64,000 nt of DNA from VRUE01 sp963762205 (GTDB lineage: Bacteria; Actinomycetota; Thermoleophilia; Solirubrobacterales; 70-9). This document shows, piece by piece, positions 34,296-43,049 of the stretch. Location: contig CAVXJZ010000003.1 in NCBI GenBank assembly GCA_963762205.1, forward strand, positions 62,001 through 126,000, written 5' to 3'. Under the pieces are notes generated by a model. That model worked only from the letters and a program-made list of their open reading frames with translations, was not told where the DNA came from and did no database searches. Position numbers and translations under genes: made by a program. The stretch's first letter is position 1, and every line of letters begins with the position of its first letter.

Positions 34296-35282
34296 TCAGC
34301 TGTAGCGCTGCACGACGCCGTCCGCGACGAGGTCGAGCAGGCGCCGCTGCTCGGGCTCGAGGCCGGCGGCGTCGAGACCGGCCTTTGCGGTCGCGACCAT
34401 CTCCAGCGCCCGGCGGCGCACCTCCTCGAGGGCGCCGGTGGCGGCGATCGCGTCGCACAGCGCCTCCGCCGCGGCCGTATCGAGGTGGCGCAGGTCGGTG
34501 GCGGCGAGCGCGGCGTCCCGCTCGGCGGCGAGGATCAGGGGCAGGGTCACGGTGCCGTCGAGCAGGTCGGTGCCGCGCGCCTTGCCGGTCCGCTCGGCCG
34601 GGCCCGAGACGTCGAGGACGTCGTCGAGCAGCTGAAAGGCAAGCCCGACCGAGGAACCGAATTCCGCCATGTCCTCATCAAGCGCCGCCTCCTCCGCTCC
34701 CTCGACCCCCAGCCGGCAGGCGCATGAGAAGAGGGCCGCGGTCTTCAGCCGGCAACGCTCCAGGTAGCGGCGCTCGGAGACCGACGTGTCGAAGGCGTCC
34801 TGGCGCTGGGCCAGCTCGCCGCGGGCGAGCGAGACCGAGGCGGCGGCGAGCAGCTCGATCGAGCGCTCGTCGCCGGCCGCGGCGAGCACCGCGAAGGCGC
34901 GCGAGAAGAGCAGGTCGCCGGCGGCGATCGCGCGGGCGCGGCCCGAGGAGGCGACCACGGTGGGGCGGCCGCGGCGCAGCGGGGCGGCGTCGAGGATGTC
35001 GTCGTGGACCAGGGTCGCCATGTGGACGAGCTCGATCGCGGCCCCGGCGCGCACCGCCGCGGGGCCCGCCTCCGGCCCCGCGCAGAGCAGGACGAGCAGC
35101 GGGCGCAGGCGCTTCCCGCCGGCCTCCAGCGTCGCGGCCGTGTCGGCGCCGAGCAGCTCCCCGTGCCCGGTCACCTGCTCGCGCAGCAGCTCCTCCACCT
35201 CTGCCAGGCGGACCGGCAGCCAGGTGCTGGAGGCATCGAGGACCGCGGTGACCGGCGGCGGTACGGCCGAGCGGCGGGTCAC
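34296..35282 (-). CDS. Polyprenyl diphosphate synthase (menaquinone side chain)
   Basis: A 328-residue trans-isoprenyl diphosphate synthase that condenses IPP onto an allylic diphosphate. First Asp-rich motif HDDILD (about residue 93), GGKRLRPLL near 55, and second Asp-rich motif LLDDVLD (about 214) are present. GTG start overlaps the ubiE/menG stop by 4 bases (GTGA). Co-location with the menaquinone methyltransferase and the cytochrome bc genes supports synthesis of the menaquinone tail. Chain length cannot be read from the sequence. Confidence 0.9.
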   Translation of the reverse strand: MTRRSAVPPPVTAVLDASSTWLPVRLAEVEELLREQVTGHGELLGADTAATLEAGGKRLRPLLVLLCAGPEAGPAAVRAGAAIELVHMATLVHDDILDAAPLRRGRPTVVASSGRARAIAAGDLLFSRAFAVLAAAGDERSIELLAAASVSLARGELAQRQDAFDTSVSERRYLERCRLKTAALFSCACRLGVEGAEEAALDEDMAEFGSSVGLAFQLLDDVLDVSGPAERTGKARGTDLLDGTVTLPLILAAERDAALAATDLRHLDTAAAEALCDAIAATGALEEVRRRALEMVATAKAGLDAAGLEPEQRRLLDLVADGVVQRYS

Positions 35283-36010
35283 CCGGCGATGCCGGTGTGA
35301 ATCGTGACGATGCCGCCCGCGAGGATCGAGTAGCGGATCTGCTCGAGGCCGGCGCCCCGGTCCATCTTCTCCGCCAGTCCGTGGGGAGCCGGAAAGCTGC
35401 GCACCGACTCGGCCAGGTAGGCGTAGGCCTCCGGATCGTCGGAGATGCGACCGAGGACAGGCGCGATGCGATCGAACCAGAGCGAGTAGAAGGTGGAGAA
35501 GGGGAAGCGCCGGGGGCGCGTGAACTCGAGGATCACGAGCCGGCCACCGGGCCGCAGCACCCGCGCCATCTCGCGGATGCCCCGATCGCGGTCGGCGAAG
35601 TTGCGAACCCCGAAGCCGACCGTCACGGCGTCGAAGCGGCCGGCGTCATAGGGAAGGTTGAGCGCGTCCGCCCACTCGAAGCGGGTGCCCGGCGCGCCCC
35701 GGCCCTGGGCCTTGTCGCGGGCCAGGTCCAGCATCGGCTCGGAGAAGTCGCAGCCGACCACGTGGCCGCCCGGCGCCACCCGGGAGGCGAGCTCGAGGGT
35801 GAGGTCGCCGGTCCCGCAGCAGACGTCGAGCGCCGAGTCGCCGGGGCCGAGCCCGGCCCGGTCGGCGGCCAGCTCGCGCCAGCGATGGTGGAGGCCGGCG
35901 CTCATCAGCGAGTTGAGCAGGTCGTAGCGCTGGGCCACGCGGTCGAACATGCGGTTGACCTGCTCCGCGAACTGGGCGGAGTCCCTCGAGGGCTTGGTTG
36001 TGCCGGCCAT
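35279..36010 (-). CDS. ubiE: Demethylmenaquinone methyltransferase
   Basis: SAM-dependent C-methyltransferase that makes menaquinone from demethylmenaquinone (also called menG). The 243-residue protein has MFDRVAQRYDLLNSLMSAG near the start, the SAM motif DVCCGTGDLTLE, and the UbiE signature VTVGFGVRNFADRDRGIREM and RVLRPGGRLVILEF. It lies between the bc complex and the polyprenyl synthase, one respiratory-quinone unit. The ATG follows TAGCCT by 7 bases. Confidence 0.94.
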   Translation of the reverse strand: MAGTTKPSRDSAQFAEQVNRMFDRVAQRYDLLNSLMSAGLHHRWRELAADRAGLGPGDSALDVCCGTGDLTLELASRVAPGGHVVGCDFSEPMLDLARDKAQGRGAPGTRFEWADALNLPYDAGRFDAVTVGFGVRNFADRDRGIREMARVLRPGGRLVILEFTRPRRFPFSTFYSLWFDRIAPVLGRISDDPEAYAYLAESVRSFPAPHGLAEKMDRGAGLEQIRYSILAGGIVTIHTGIAG

Positions 36011-36017
36011 CGGCCTC

Positions 36018-36023
36018 AGGCTA
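36018..36023 (-). promoter_or_regulatory. Candidate -10 element for ubiE/menG
   Basis: TAGCCT, 7 bases before the ATG; its TAG is also the stop codon of qcrC. This could allow separate leaderless transcription within the cluster. Confidence 0.3.
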
Positions 36024-36722
36024 GTCGAGCGAGGCGAGGAAGTCGGCCAGCTCGTTGAGCTTCTTCGGCGGCAGGTCCCGGAAGGAGGGCATGATCCCGG
36101 GCCCGATTTCGACCGAGCGCACGATCGCCGCGCGCGGGACGCGCTGGGCGATATGGGTCAGCTCGGGCCCGGGCCCGTTGTTGCCGTTCTCGCCGATCTT
36201 GTGGCAGGCGAGGCAGCCGGCGCCGGCCACGACCTCCTTGCCCGCCTCGTAGCGGGGCGCGACTTCCATCTCGATCTCGGTCGGCGAGCCGCCGGTGGCG
36301 CCGAGGTAGGTGAGGTAGGCCATCGCCGCGATCGTCAGGCATCCGGCCGTCGTCGCGATCGGCCGCCGGCCCGGGTGCCGCTCGGGACCGCGGTCGTAGA
36401 ACGGCAGCAGGATCAGCAGCACCATGCAGACCGTCGGGATCCCGATCGTCGCGATCGGGACCAGCTCCGGCGGCTTGATCACCCGCAGGAGCTCGAAGAG
36501 GAAGAAGAAGTACCACTCGGGACGGGGCACGTAGGTCGTGCTCGTCGGGTCGGCCTTGGGGCCCTGCTCGGCGCCGAGCATGATCGACATGAAGATGATC
36601 ACGCCGACGACCAGCAGCGCCATCGCCGAGTCCTTCAGCACCGCGTAGGGAAAGAAGGGCTTGCCCTTCTTCTTGAGCAGCTCGTACTCCTCCAGGTATG
36701 CCTGTTTGTCGGCCGGCTTCAT
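36021..36722 (-). CDS. qcrC: Menaquinol-cytochrome c reductase, cytochrome b C-terminal/c-type heme subunit
   Basis: A 233-residue fusion of the last part of cytochrome b and a cytochrome c domain, as in Bacillus QcrC. The first half has three hydrophobic helices and PEWYFFFLFELLRV, the conserved cytochrome b PEWY quinol-site motif. The second half carries one covalent heme site, CLACH, with a later Met (GPGIMPSF) as likely axial ligand. Its ATG overlaps the qcrB stop by 4 bases. Electrons from menaquinol pass to its heme c. Confidence 0.93.
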   Translation of the reverse strand: MKPADKQAYLEEYELLKKKGKPFFPYAVLKDSAMALLVVGVIIFMSIMLGAEQGPKADPTSTTYVPRPEWYFFFLFELLRVIKPPELVPIATIGIPTVCMVLLILLPFYDRGPERHPGRRPIATTAGCLTIAAMAYLTYLGATGGSPTEIEMEVAPRYEAGKEVVAGAGCLACHKIGENGNNGPGPELTHIAQRVPRAAIVRSVEIGPGIMPSFRDLPPKKLNELADFLASLD

Positions 36723-37636
36723 GAGGCTGGCGGGGCTCCGTTGCTGGGCGAGGCTCCGTTGCCCTCGACGCCGGCCTCGAGCTGGGCCGCGGGCATCGCC
36801 CCCTTCGGCTTGCTCGCCCGCAGCCAGGGCGGCGCGGTCGTGCCGAGCTTGACGACCAGGTACATGTGGGCGCCGATCAGGGCGATGATCGCGCCCGGCA
36901 GGAGCAGCATGTGGATCGCGTAGAAGCGCGCGAGGGTCGTCGCCCCCAGCTCCGGGCCGGCGCGCAGGAAGTCGCTCAGGTAGGGACCGAGGACCGGGCC
37001 GGTGCCGTTGATGTTGATGCCGACGACCGAGGCCCAGAAGGAGCGCTGGTCGAAGGGCAGCAGGTAGCCCGTGAACGACATCGTCATGGTCAGGATCAGC
37101 AACACGACCCCGATCACCCAGTTGAGCTCGCGGGGGTACTTGTAGGCGCCGAAGAAGAAGGTGCGCCCCATGTGCAGGAAGATCAGGATCACCATCACGC
37201 TCGAGCCCCACTTGTGCATGCCGTGCACGAAGGCGCCGAGGAATACGTCGTTGTTGATGTGGGCGATCGAGGCGTAGGCCTGGGTCGTCGAGGGCGTGTA
37301 GAACATCGCCAGAAAGACGCCCGTGATCGCCTGCACGATGAAGGCGAACAGGGTCGCGGAGCCGAGCGTGTAGAACCAGTTGGTCCCCTTCGGCACCTTG
37401 CGGAAGAGCATCCCGGTGAGGAAGCCCGTGGCGCCGGTGCGCTGGTCGACCCAGGCGAGGGCTTCGATCGGGGCCTCTTTCGCCTGGCCGACGAGGCGCT
37501 GGGTGTCGCCCTGCCGCTCGGGCGGCGAGGTCTTCAGGTCCGCGGGCGCGTCTCCCTTCGGGCCGTTGGCGCCGGGCTTCGCCGGCCTGCGCAGCGGCGC
37601 CGGGATCAGGGCGTCGAGTTTGTCGAGTTTGCTCAT
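36719..37636 (-). CDS. qcrB: Menaquinol-cytochrome c reductase, cytochrome b N-terminal subunit
   Basis: A 305-residue cytochrome b6-type subunit with four transmembrane helices and two pairs of heme-ligating histidines (VHGMHKWGSSVMVILIFLHMG; AIHMLLLPG and GAHMYLV). The quinol-oxidation part is split off to qcrC. N-terminal 60 residues are hydrophilic; the C-terminal tail is low-complexity Gly/Ala/Pro/Ser. Its start overlaps a MIRU-like micro-ORF; its stop overlaps qcrC. Part of the main respiratory complex III. Confidence 0.93.
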   Translation of the reverse strand: MSKLDKLDALIPAPLRRPAKPGANGPKGDAPADLKTSPPERQGDTQRLVGQAKEAPIEALAWVDQRTGATGFLTGMLFRKVPKGTNWFYTLGSATLFAFIVQAITGVFLAMFYTPSTTQAYASIAHINNDVFLGAFVHGMHKWGSSVMVILIFLHMGRTFFFGAYKYPRELNWVIGVVLLILTMTMSFTGYLLPFDQRSFWASVVGININGTGPVLGPYLSDFLRAGPELGATTLARFYAIHMLLLPGAIIALIGAHMYLVVKLGTTAPPWLRASKPKGAMPAAQLEAGVEGNGASPSNGAPPAS

Positions 37637-37704
37637 GGCAATTCCTCGCGCCTCGCTCGCGGCGCAACGAACCAGAGATGCACGTTTGCCCGCTCAGCAC
37701 TCAT
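37633..37704 (-). repeat. MIRU-like 23-codon micro-ORF between qcrA and qcrB
   Basis: A 72-nt unit exactly as long as that at 22910-22981. It starts at an ATG overlapping the qcrA stop and ends at a TGA overlapping the qcrB start. Peptide begins MSAERA, has HLW in the middle and APRA before the end. Of 72 bases, about 55 match the mce copy, and many changes are at third codon positions. Confidence 0.7.
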
Positions 37705-38374
37705 GGCGGTGGGAAGGTGGAGGGACGCGGCGGGTAGAGGTATTCCCAGATCCCGCCCGTGAACTCGCCGGGGTCGCGGGCGCGCACAGGCTCGAGCTGG
37801 GAGGTGACGCTGAAGCGGGGGCCGAGTTCGACCTGGCCGCCCTGGGTGCGGACCTGGAACTGGTCGAGGGGCCGCACCGGCGGGCCGCCGATCCGCTTTC
37901 CCTGGAAGTCGTAGACGCCGCCGTGGCAGGGGCAGATGAAGTTGCCCGCCGCCTCGACGAAGCGGACCGGGCAGCCGAGGTGGGCGCAGCGGCTGGAGAC
38001 GGCGATGAAGGCCTTCGGGTCCTCGCCGAGCTGCTTCGAGCCCCTGCGGACGTAGGCGGTCGTCTTGCCGGCGTCGCCGATCCCCTCGGTCTCGGTGAAG
38101 ACGACCTGCCGGTAGGTGTCGGCGGTGAAGTCGCCGAGCGGGCCGACCGCCTCCCAGCGCTCCTTGCCGCGGTGGAAGATCGGGGCGACGGCGAAGCCGA
38201 CCGCCGGGAGGACGATCGCGGCGCCGGCCAGCCCGCCGAGGCCCTGGGCGGCGATCGTGAAGGCGTGACGGCGAGTCATCGACTCGCCCTCGAAGTAGCC
38301 GGGGGGTGGGGCTTGGCCCGCTCCTCCCGAGGGGGGCCCTCGGCCCCGTTCTTCTTGTCCGCCTCGTCAGTCAC
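37701..38374 (-). CDS. qcrA: Menaquinol-cytochrome c reductase, Rieske iron-sulfur subunit, frameshifted N-terminus
   Basis: Carries the 2Fe-2S cluster that takes the first electron from menaquinol. Cluster motifs are CAHLGC and CPCHGG, with one transmembrane helix (GLGGLAGAAIVLPAVGFAVA). The conserved part begins MTRRHAF at 38279, but a hydrophilic stretch with YFEGES directly before it and VTDEADKKNGAEG further upstream indicates the real GTG start at 38374. A single base missing from the G/C run at 38301-38306 separates the two frames; restored, the protein is 224 residues. CTTAAT lies 7 bases before the GTG. Confidence 0.9.
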
Positions 38375-38398
38375 AGCTCTGATTAAGAGGTGCGCAGT

Positions 38399-38789
38399 CT
38401 ATTCATTGGGGCCGGACTCGTGACCGATGGCGGCAACCGCCTCGCGCCAGAGGCCCGGCACCTCGTCCTCGCGCCCCTCGACGTGACGCTGCGCGCAGGC
38501 GCCGATCAGCTCGGCGAGCTCGAGCACGGCGGCACAATCGCCGCTCGCTCGCGAGGCGCTCGATGCCCAGCGCATAGAGGTAGTCGCCGGCGAGCACCGC
38601 CAGGTCCCCGTCGTGCCCGGCGAGCAGCCGCGGCTCGCCGAAGTGGAGCAGGTACCCCTCCCGGACCGCGTCGGTGACGGGCGAGCCGTAGGCGGAGGTG
38701 GCGTCGGGCTCCTCCACCACGTGCGGCGAGATCGGCGTCTCCTCGTCGCGCAGGGCGGCGGCGAGGCGGGTGAGTGGGCCGGCGCTCAT
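38399..38789 (-). CDS. Conserved-looking helical protein of unknown function, frameshifted
   Basis: Starts MSAGPLTRLAAALRDEE and includes VLAGDYLYALGIERLA, which faintly resembles helices of the polyprenyl-synthase fold. One extra base at about 38540 breaks the frame; past it, in the neighbouring frame, the sequence continues as CAAVLELAELIGACAQRHVEG and ends GHESGPNE at 38399. Reconstructed length 129 residues. ATG overlaps the hemL stop by 4 bases, and it lies between hemL and qcrA, so a link to heme or respiratory chain biogenesis is possible. Confidence 0.6.
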
Positions 38790-40077
38790 GCGAGGACCTC
38801 GTCGAGCGCCGCCGCCGCGGCCTCGACGGTGCGGTCGACCGCAGCCTCGTCGTGGGCGAGGGAGACGAACCAGGCCTCGAACTGCGACGGCGGCAGGTAG
38901 AAGCCGCGCTCCAGCATCGCCCGGCAGAAGGAGGCGTGGGCCTCGATGTCGCAGGCGGAGGCCGCGGCGAAGTCGGTCACCGGCTCGGCGGAGAAGAAGA
39001 GGGTGAGCAGGCCGGGCGCCGAGGCGACCCGGAGCGGGCGGTCGGCGGTCGGCGAGGAGAGGCCGGCGGCGAGCCGCTCGGTGAGGGAGGAGAGGCGCGC
39101 GTAGGCGGCCGCGTCGAGCCGGCGCAGGGTGGCGAGGCCGGCGGCGACCGCCAGCGGGTTGCCGGAGAGGGTGCCCGCCTGGTAGACGTCGCCGGCCGGG
39201 GCGATCGCCTCCATCGTCTCCCGCGGGCCGGCGAAGGCCGCCGCGGGCAGGCCGCCGCCGAGAACCTTGCCGAGGACCGTCAGGTCCGGCTCGACGCCGT
39301 AGAGCTCCCCGGCGCCCCCGCGGGCGACGCGAAAGCCGGTGATCACCTCGTCGAAGACGAGCATCGCGCCGCGCTCGCGGGTCTTCTCGCGCAGCAGCTC
39401 GAGAAATCCCTCGGCCGGCGGCACCACGCCCATGTTGGCGGCGATCGGCTCGGCGAGCAGGGCGGCGACCTCGTGCTGCTCGAGGGCGCGCTCGACCGCG
39501 GCGGCGTCGTTCCAGGGGACCACCACGGTGGCGGCCGCCTGGGCCGCGGTGACGCCCGGGCCGGCGGGGACGCCCAGCGTCGCCAGGCCGGAGCCGGCGT
39601 CGGCCAGCAGGCCGTCGGAATGCCCGTGGTAGGCGCCCGCGAACTTGACCACGACCTCGCGGCCGGTGAGCGCCCGGGCGAGGCGGACCGCGCTCATCGC
39701 GGCCTCGGTGCCGGACGAGGTCATGCGCACCATCTCCGCGCCCGGGATCCGCGCCACGACCTCCTCGGCGAGCTCGACCTCGGCGGCGGTGGGGGCCCCG
39801 TAGCTGGTCCCCCGGGAGGCGGCGTCAGAGACCGCGGCGACCACGGCGGGGTCGGCGTGGCCGAGGATCAACGGCCCCCAGGACCCGACCCAGTCGACGT
39901 AGCGGTTGCCGTCGACGTCGACCACCTCGCATCCCTCGCCGCGCTCGATGAAGATCGGCTCGCGGCCGATCTGCCGCATCGCCCGCACAGGACTGTTCAC
40001 CCCCCCGGGCATCACCTCCACAGCCCGCCGATACAGCTCCGCCGACCGGGCTCGCTGACGCTGGGCGGACTGGGCAT
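38786..40077 (-). CDS. hemL: Glutamate-1-semialdehyde 2,1-aminomutase, N-terminus frameshifted
   Basis: PLP enzyme that converts glutamate-1-semialdehyde to 5-aminolevulinate, the tetrapyrrole precursor. Motifs: PGGVNSPVRAM near the start, VKFAGAYHGHSDGLL, VFDEVITGFRV and the PLP-lysine segment VLGKVLGGGLP. The frame is open from GTG 40021 only, which would remove the usual N-terminal helix; upstream in that frame lies SAQRQRARSAELYRRAVEVM, typical of HemL. An ATG at 40077 with one base missing just after it gives 430 residues, the normal family length. Overlaps the next gene by 4 bases. Confidence 0.93.
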
Positions 40078-40121
40078 CGTGGCTGCCTAGGCGCCGGTTC
40101 GGCGGGGGTGGAGCGTCTTGT

Positions 40122-40174
40122 ACTTTTCCCGCGGCGCCGCTCGCGGACAGCCCGCAGCTGTTGACGGGAAAAGT
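40122..40174. promoter_or_regulatory. 10-bp inverted repeat between the AhbAB-like gene and hemL
   Basis: ACTTTTCCCG (40122-40131) and CGGGAAAAGT (40165-40174) are perfectly complementary, with 33 bases between. It lies 45-97 bases upstream of the hemL start and 28 bases beyond the preceding gene's stop. It could be an operator for a dimeric regulator, or an RNA hairpin (terminator/attenuator). No known consensus recognised. Confidence 0.4.
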
Positions 40175-40201
40175 TAAGCGGAACCCCTGCCCGAACCGGC
40201 A

Positions 40202-41296
40202 CTAGGCGTGCTCCGCTTCCCAGTCCCGGTACTCGTCGGTGAAGTAACGAAGGCGGATCTTCTTGTACTCGGTCGAGGAGTAGAGGGTGGCGCGGTCGTC
40301 GGCCCCCATCCCGCACTCGGCGGCGATCGAGTCGAGGATCGCGTCGCACTCCTCCCTGGAGCGGCCGTGGGCCATCGTGAAGACGCTGTAGGGCCAGTCC
40401 TCGTAGGTGGGGCGCTGGTAGCAGTGGGAGATGCCGCGGAACGAGGCCATGCGCCGGCCGGTCTCCATGATCTCCTCCTCGGGGACCTTCCAGACGCCCA
40501 TCCCGTTCGCGGAGAACCCGGCGCGGCGGTGGAAGAGGATCGCCGCGACCCGGCGCAGCAGCTTGCGGTCGACCATCCCGCGCAGGTGCTCGAGCAGCTC
40601 CGGGGTCGATATCCCGACCTCGGCCGCCGCCTCGCCGTAGGGCCGCTCGACGGCCTCCATCGGCCCCTGCAGGGCGCGGATCACGGCGATGTCGCGATCG
40701 TCGTAGGGCTGGCCCTCGAGCTCACGCGGGGGCGCCGCCTCGACCGCCGAGGCGAGGGCCTCGGTGCCCTTCTCCATCTCCAGGTTCATGTTGATCTTGA
40801 ACAGGGTCAGGGTCGGCAGCTCGCGCATCGACTCGGCGCCGGTCTCCCGCATCAGCACGTCGAGGGTGCCCGCCAGCCCGAGCTCGGAGTCGGGCGGCGT
40901 CGCGATCGTGAACCAGAGGTTGAAGTCGTGGGTCCGCAGGTAATTGTGCGAGACGCCCGGGTGGGAGTTGACGATCTGCGCCGCCCGCTGGGGGTGCTCG
41001 GAGTCGACTTTCGCGGCGACCAGCATCGACTCGTAGCCGAGCGCGCGTGTGTCGAAGATCGGCGTGATCTCGCGGATGATCCGCCCCTCGAGCAGGCGCC
41101 GGGTGCGGGCCAGGACGTCGTCGAGGTCCATCTCCGCCTCGGAGGCGATCAGCGCGAAGGGCCGCTCGTCGAGCGGGAAGCTCGACTGCAGCAGGTTCAT
41201 CAGCCGCCGGTCGCCGTCGTCGAGGGGGATCGCCGCGCCGTCCTTGCGGCTGCGGGCCTTCGACTGCGGGACCTTGGATGCTCCTATCGAAGCCAT
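40202..41296 (-). CDS. Siroheme decarboxylase-like protein, AhbA-AhbB fusion (Lrp/AsnC-like)
   Basis: A 364-residue protein made of two tandem AsnC/Lrp-like halves. The first (about 25-180) has LMNLLQSSFPLDERPFA, the HPGVSHNYLRTHDFNLWFT segment typical of AhbA, and LPTLTLFKINMN. The second (about 195-360) has ISHCYQRPTYEDWPYSVFTMAHG and SSTEYKKIRLRYF, typical of AhbB. AhbA/B decarboxylate siroheme to didecarboxysiroheme in the alternative heme pathway (or heme d1 synthesis as NirDLGH). Position between hemB and hemL supports a tetrapyrrole role. It is often annotated as an Lrp/AsnC regulator, which is the alternative. Start overlaps the end of hemB. Confidence 0.82.
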   Translation of the reverse strand: MASIGASKVPQSKARSRKDGAAIPLDDGDRRLMNLLQSSFPLDERPFALIASEAEMDLDDVLARTRRLLEGRIIREITPIFDTRALGYESMLVAAKVDSEHPQRAAQIVNSHPGVSHNYLRTHDFNLWFTIATPPDSELGLAGTLDVLMRETGAESMRELPTLTLFKINMNLEMEKGTEALASAVEAAPPRELEGQPYDDRDIAVIRALQGPMEAVERPYGEAAAEVGISTPELLEHLRGMVDRKLLRRVAAILFHRRAGFSANGMGVWKVPEEEIMETGRRMASFRGISHCYQRPTYEDWPYSVFTMAHGRSREECDAILDSIAAECGMGADDRATLYSSTEYKKIRLRYFTDEYRDWEAEHA

Positions 41297-42255
41297 CCCG
41301 CGGCCTCCTTCGCGTAGTAGGTGACGATCGCGTCGGCGCCGGCGCGGCGGATCGAGGTCAGGGTCTCGAGCACCGCGGCGCGCTCGTCGATCCAGCCGTT
41401 GGCGGCGGCGGCCTTCAGCATCGAGTACTCGCCGGAGACGTGGTAGGCGGCGAGCGGCGCCCCGGTCGCCTCCTTGACCCGGCGCACGACGTCGAGATAC
41501 GCGGTCGCCGGCTTCACCATCAGCATGTCGGCGCCCTCTTCGAGGTCGAGCTCGGCCTCGCGAACCGCCTCGGCGGCGTTCGCGGGGTCCATCTGGTAGC
41601 CGAGCCGGTCGCCGAACTCCGGCGTCGAGTCGGCCGCCTCGCGGAAGGGGCCGTAGAAGGCAGAGGCGTACTTGGCGCTGTAGGCGACGATCGCGGTGCT
41701 CGGGTGGCCCTCCTCGTCGAGCTGGTGGCGGATCGTCCCGACCCGGCCGTCCATCATGTCGCTGGGGGCGACGGCGTCGGCCCCGGCCTCGGCGTGGGAG
41801 ATCGCGGTTTTGGCGAGCAGCTCGACCGTGATGTCGTTGTCGACCTCGCCGTCGCGGACGAATCCACAGTGGCCGTGGGACGTGTACTCGCAGAGGCAGA
41901 CGTCGGTGATCACGGTCAGCTCCGGGTGGGCCTCCTTCAGCGCCCGCACGGCCATCTGCACGACGCCCTCGTCGTCGTAGGCCCCGGTGCCGCTCTCGTC
42001 CTTCGCCGAGGGGATCCCGAAGAGGAGCAGGGCGCCGAGCCCGAGGCTGGCGACCTCGGTCGCCTCGGCGACGAGCTCGGAGATCGAGAAGCGCTCGATG
42101 CCGGGCATCGACTCGACCTCCTCGCGCACCCCCTCGCCGGCGACGACGAAGGCCGGCTGGATCAGCTGCGACGGCGCCAGCGTGGTCTCGCGGGCGAGCG
42201 CCCGCAGGGCCGGGGTCCGCCGCAGGCGGCGCAGGCGTGTCGCGGGGAACGGCAT
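41284..42255 (-). CDS. hemB: Delta-aminolevulinic acid dehydratase (porphobilinogen synthase)
   Basis: Condenses two 5-aminolevulinate molecules to porphobilinogen. The 323-residue protein has the catalytic lysines in YSAKYASAFYGPFR and MLMVKPA, and the zinc-type cysteine cluster CLCEYTSHGHCG. First gene of the minus-strand tetrapyrrole unit hemB-ahbAB-hemL. ATG lies 7 bases after TAGAAT, implying leaderless translation. Divergent from an ABC transporter. Confidence 0.96.
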   Translation of the reverse strand: MPFPATRLRRLRRTPALRALARETTLAPSQLIQPAFVVAGEGVREEVESMPGIERFSISELVAEATEVASLGLGALLLFGIPSAKDESGTGAYDDEGVVQMAVRALKEAHPELTVITDVCLCEYTSHGHCGFVRDGEVDNDITVELLAKTAISHAEAGADAVAPSDMMDGRVGTIRHQLDEEGHPSTAIVAYSAKYASAFYGPFREAADSTPEFGDRLGYQMDPANAAEAVREAELDLEEGADMLMVKPATAYLDVVRRVKEATGAPLAAYHVSGEYSMLKAAAANGWIDERAAVLETLTSIRRAGADAIVTYYAKEAAGWLR

Positions 42256-42262
42256 CCAGCCG

Positions 42263-42268
42263 ATTCTA
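42263..42268 (-). promoter_or_regulatory. -10 element of hemB
   Basis: TAGAAT on the minus strand, 7 bases before the hemB ATG; one mismatch from TATAAT. Faces away from the -10 of the ABC ATPase gene, 7 bases apart. Confidence 0.5.
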
Positions 42269-42274
42269 GGTCAG

Positions 42275-42280
42275 TAGCGT
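42275..42280 (+). promoter_or_regulatory. Candidate -10 element for ABC transporter operon
   Basis: TAGCGT, 8 bases before the ATG at 42289; back-to-back with the hemB -10. Confidence 0.4.
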
Positions 42281-42288
42281 TGCGCCGG

Positions 42289-43024
42289 ATGACTGGCGGG
42301 ACAGGGACAGCCGTGGCGCTCGAGGTTCGCGGGCTGGTCAAGGAATACGGAGGGCGAGCGGCGCTGCGCGGCGTCGACCTCTCCGTGGCCGCCGGCGAGA
42401 GGGTCGCCGTGATCGGCCCCAACGGCGCCGGCAAGACCACCCTGCTCTCGATCCTGGCCGGGGTCGCGAGCGCCGATCGAGGGCGAGATCGACCTGCCCG
42501 GGGGGGCGATCGGCTGGGTGCCGCAGCAGGCGGCCCTCTACCGGCGCCTCACGGTCGAGGAGAACCTCCTGCTCTTCGCCCGCCTCGAGGGCCGCGATGA
42601 CCCGCGCGGCGCTGCCCTGGAGATGCTCGAGCTGACCGGGCTCGGCGGTAGGCGGGCCGAGACGGTCGACCGCCTCTCCGGAGGCAACCAGCAGCGCGTC
42701 AACATCGCCCTCGGCCTGCTCTCGCGCCCGGTCGCGCTGCTCCTCGACGAGCCCAGCGTCGGCCTCGACCCGCGTCAGAGGGCGCTGCTCTGGGACTTCG
42801 TCGGCGCCCTCGGCGAGCGCGGAACCACCGTGATCTTCTCCACCCACGACATCCAGGAGGCGGAGCGCTACGGCGAGCGGCTGCTCGTCCTCGCCGACGG
42901 GGAGGCGCTCTTCGACGGGTCGCCGGAGGGCCTGCGCGCGGCCGTTCGCAGCGAGGCCCCGGAGGCCGCCAGCCGTGACTTCGAGACCGCCTTCGTCGCC
43001 TTCCTCCACCATCGGGGGCATTGA
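42289..43024 (+). CDS. ABC transporter ATP-binding protein, frameshifted
   Basis: ATPase of an ABC-2 type exporter. Walker A GPNGAGKTTLLSIL is in the first frame. After about 42476 one extra base moves the rest into the next frame: GAIGWVPQQAALYRRLTVEE (Q-loop), signature LSGGNQQRV, Walker B LLLDEPSVGLD, and switch histidine STHDIQEAE. With the base removed the protein is 244 residues, a normal length. It is followed by its permease 25 bases later. Confidence 0.9.
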
Positions 43025-43049
43025 GCGAGCGTGTCCGAGGGGAGCGTGC

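Noticed and set aside
36021..37700. A fused cytochrome b/c protein of 559 codons
   Set aside because: The first half is a shadow frame of qcrB; the real qcrC starts at 36722 with an ATGA overlap.
43021..43049. A fourth MIRU-like unit between the ABC ATPase and permease
   Set aside because: Shares only a short Ser-Glu-Arg-type run; ends do not overlap both neighbours and the length differs.
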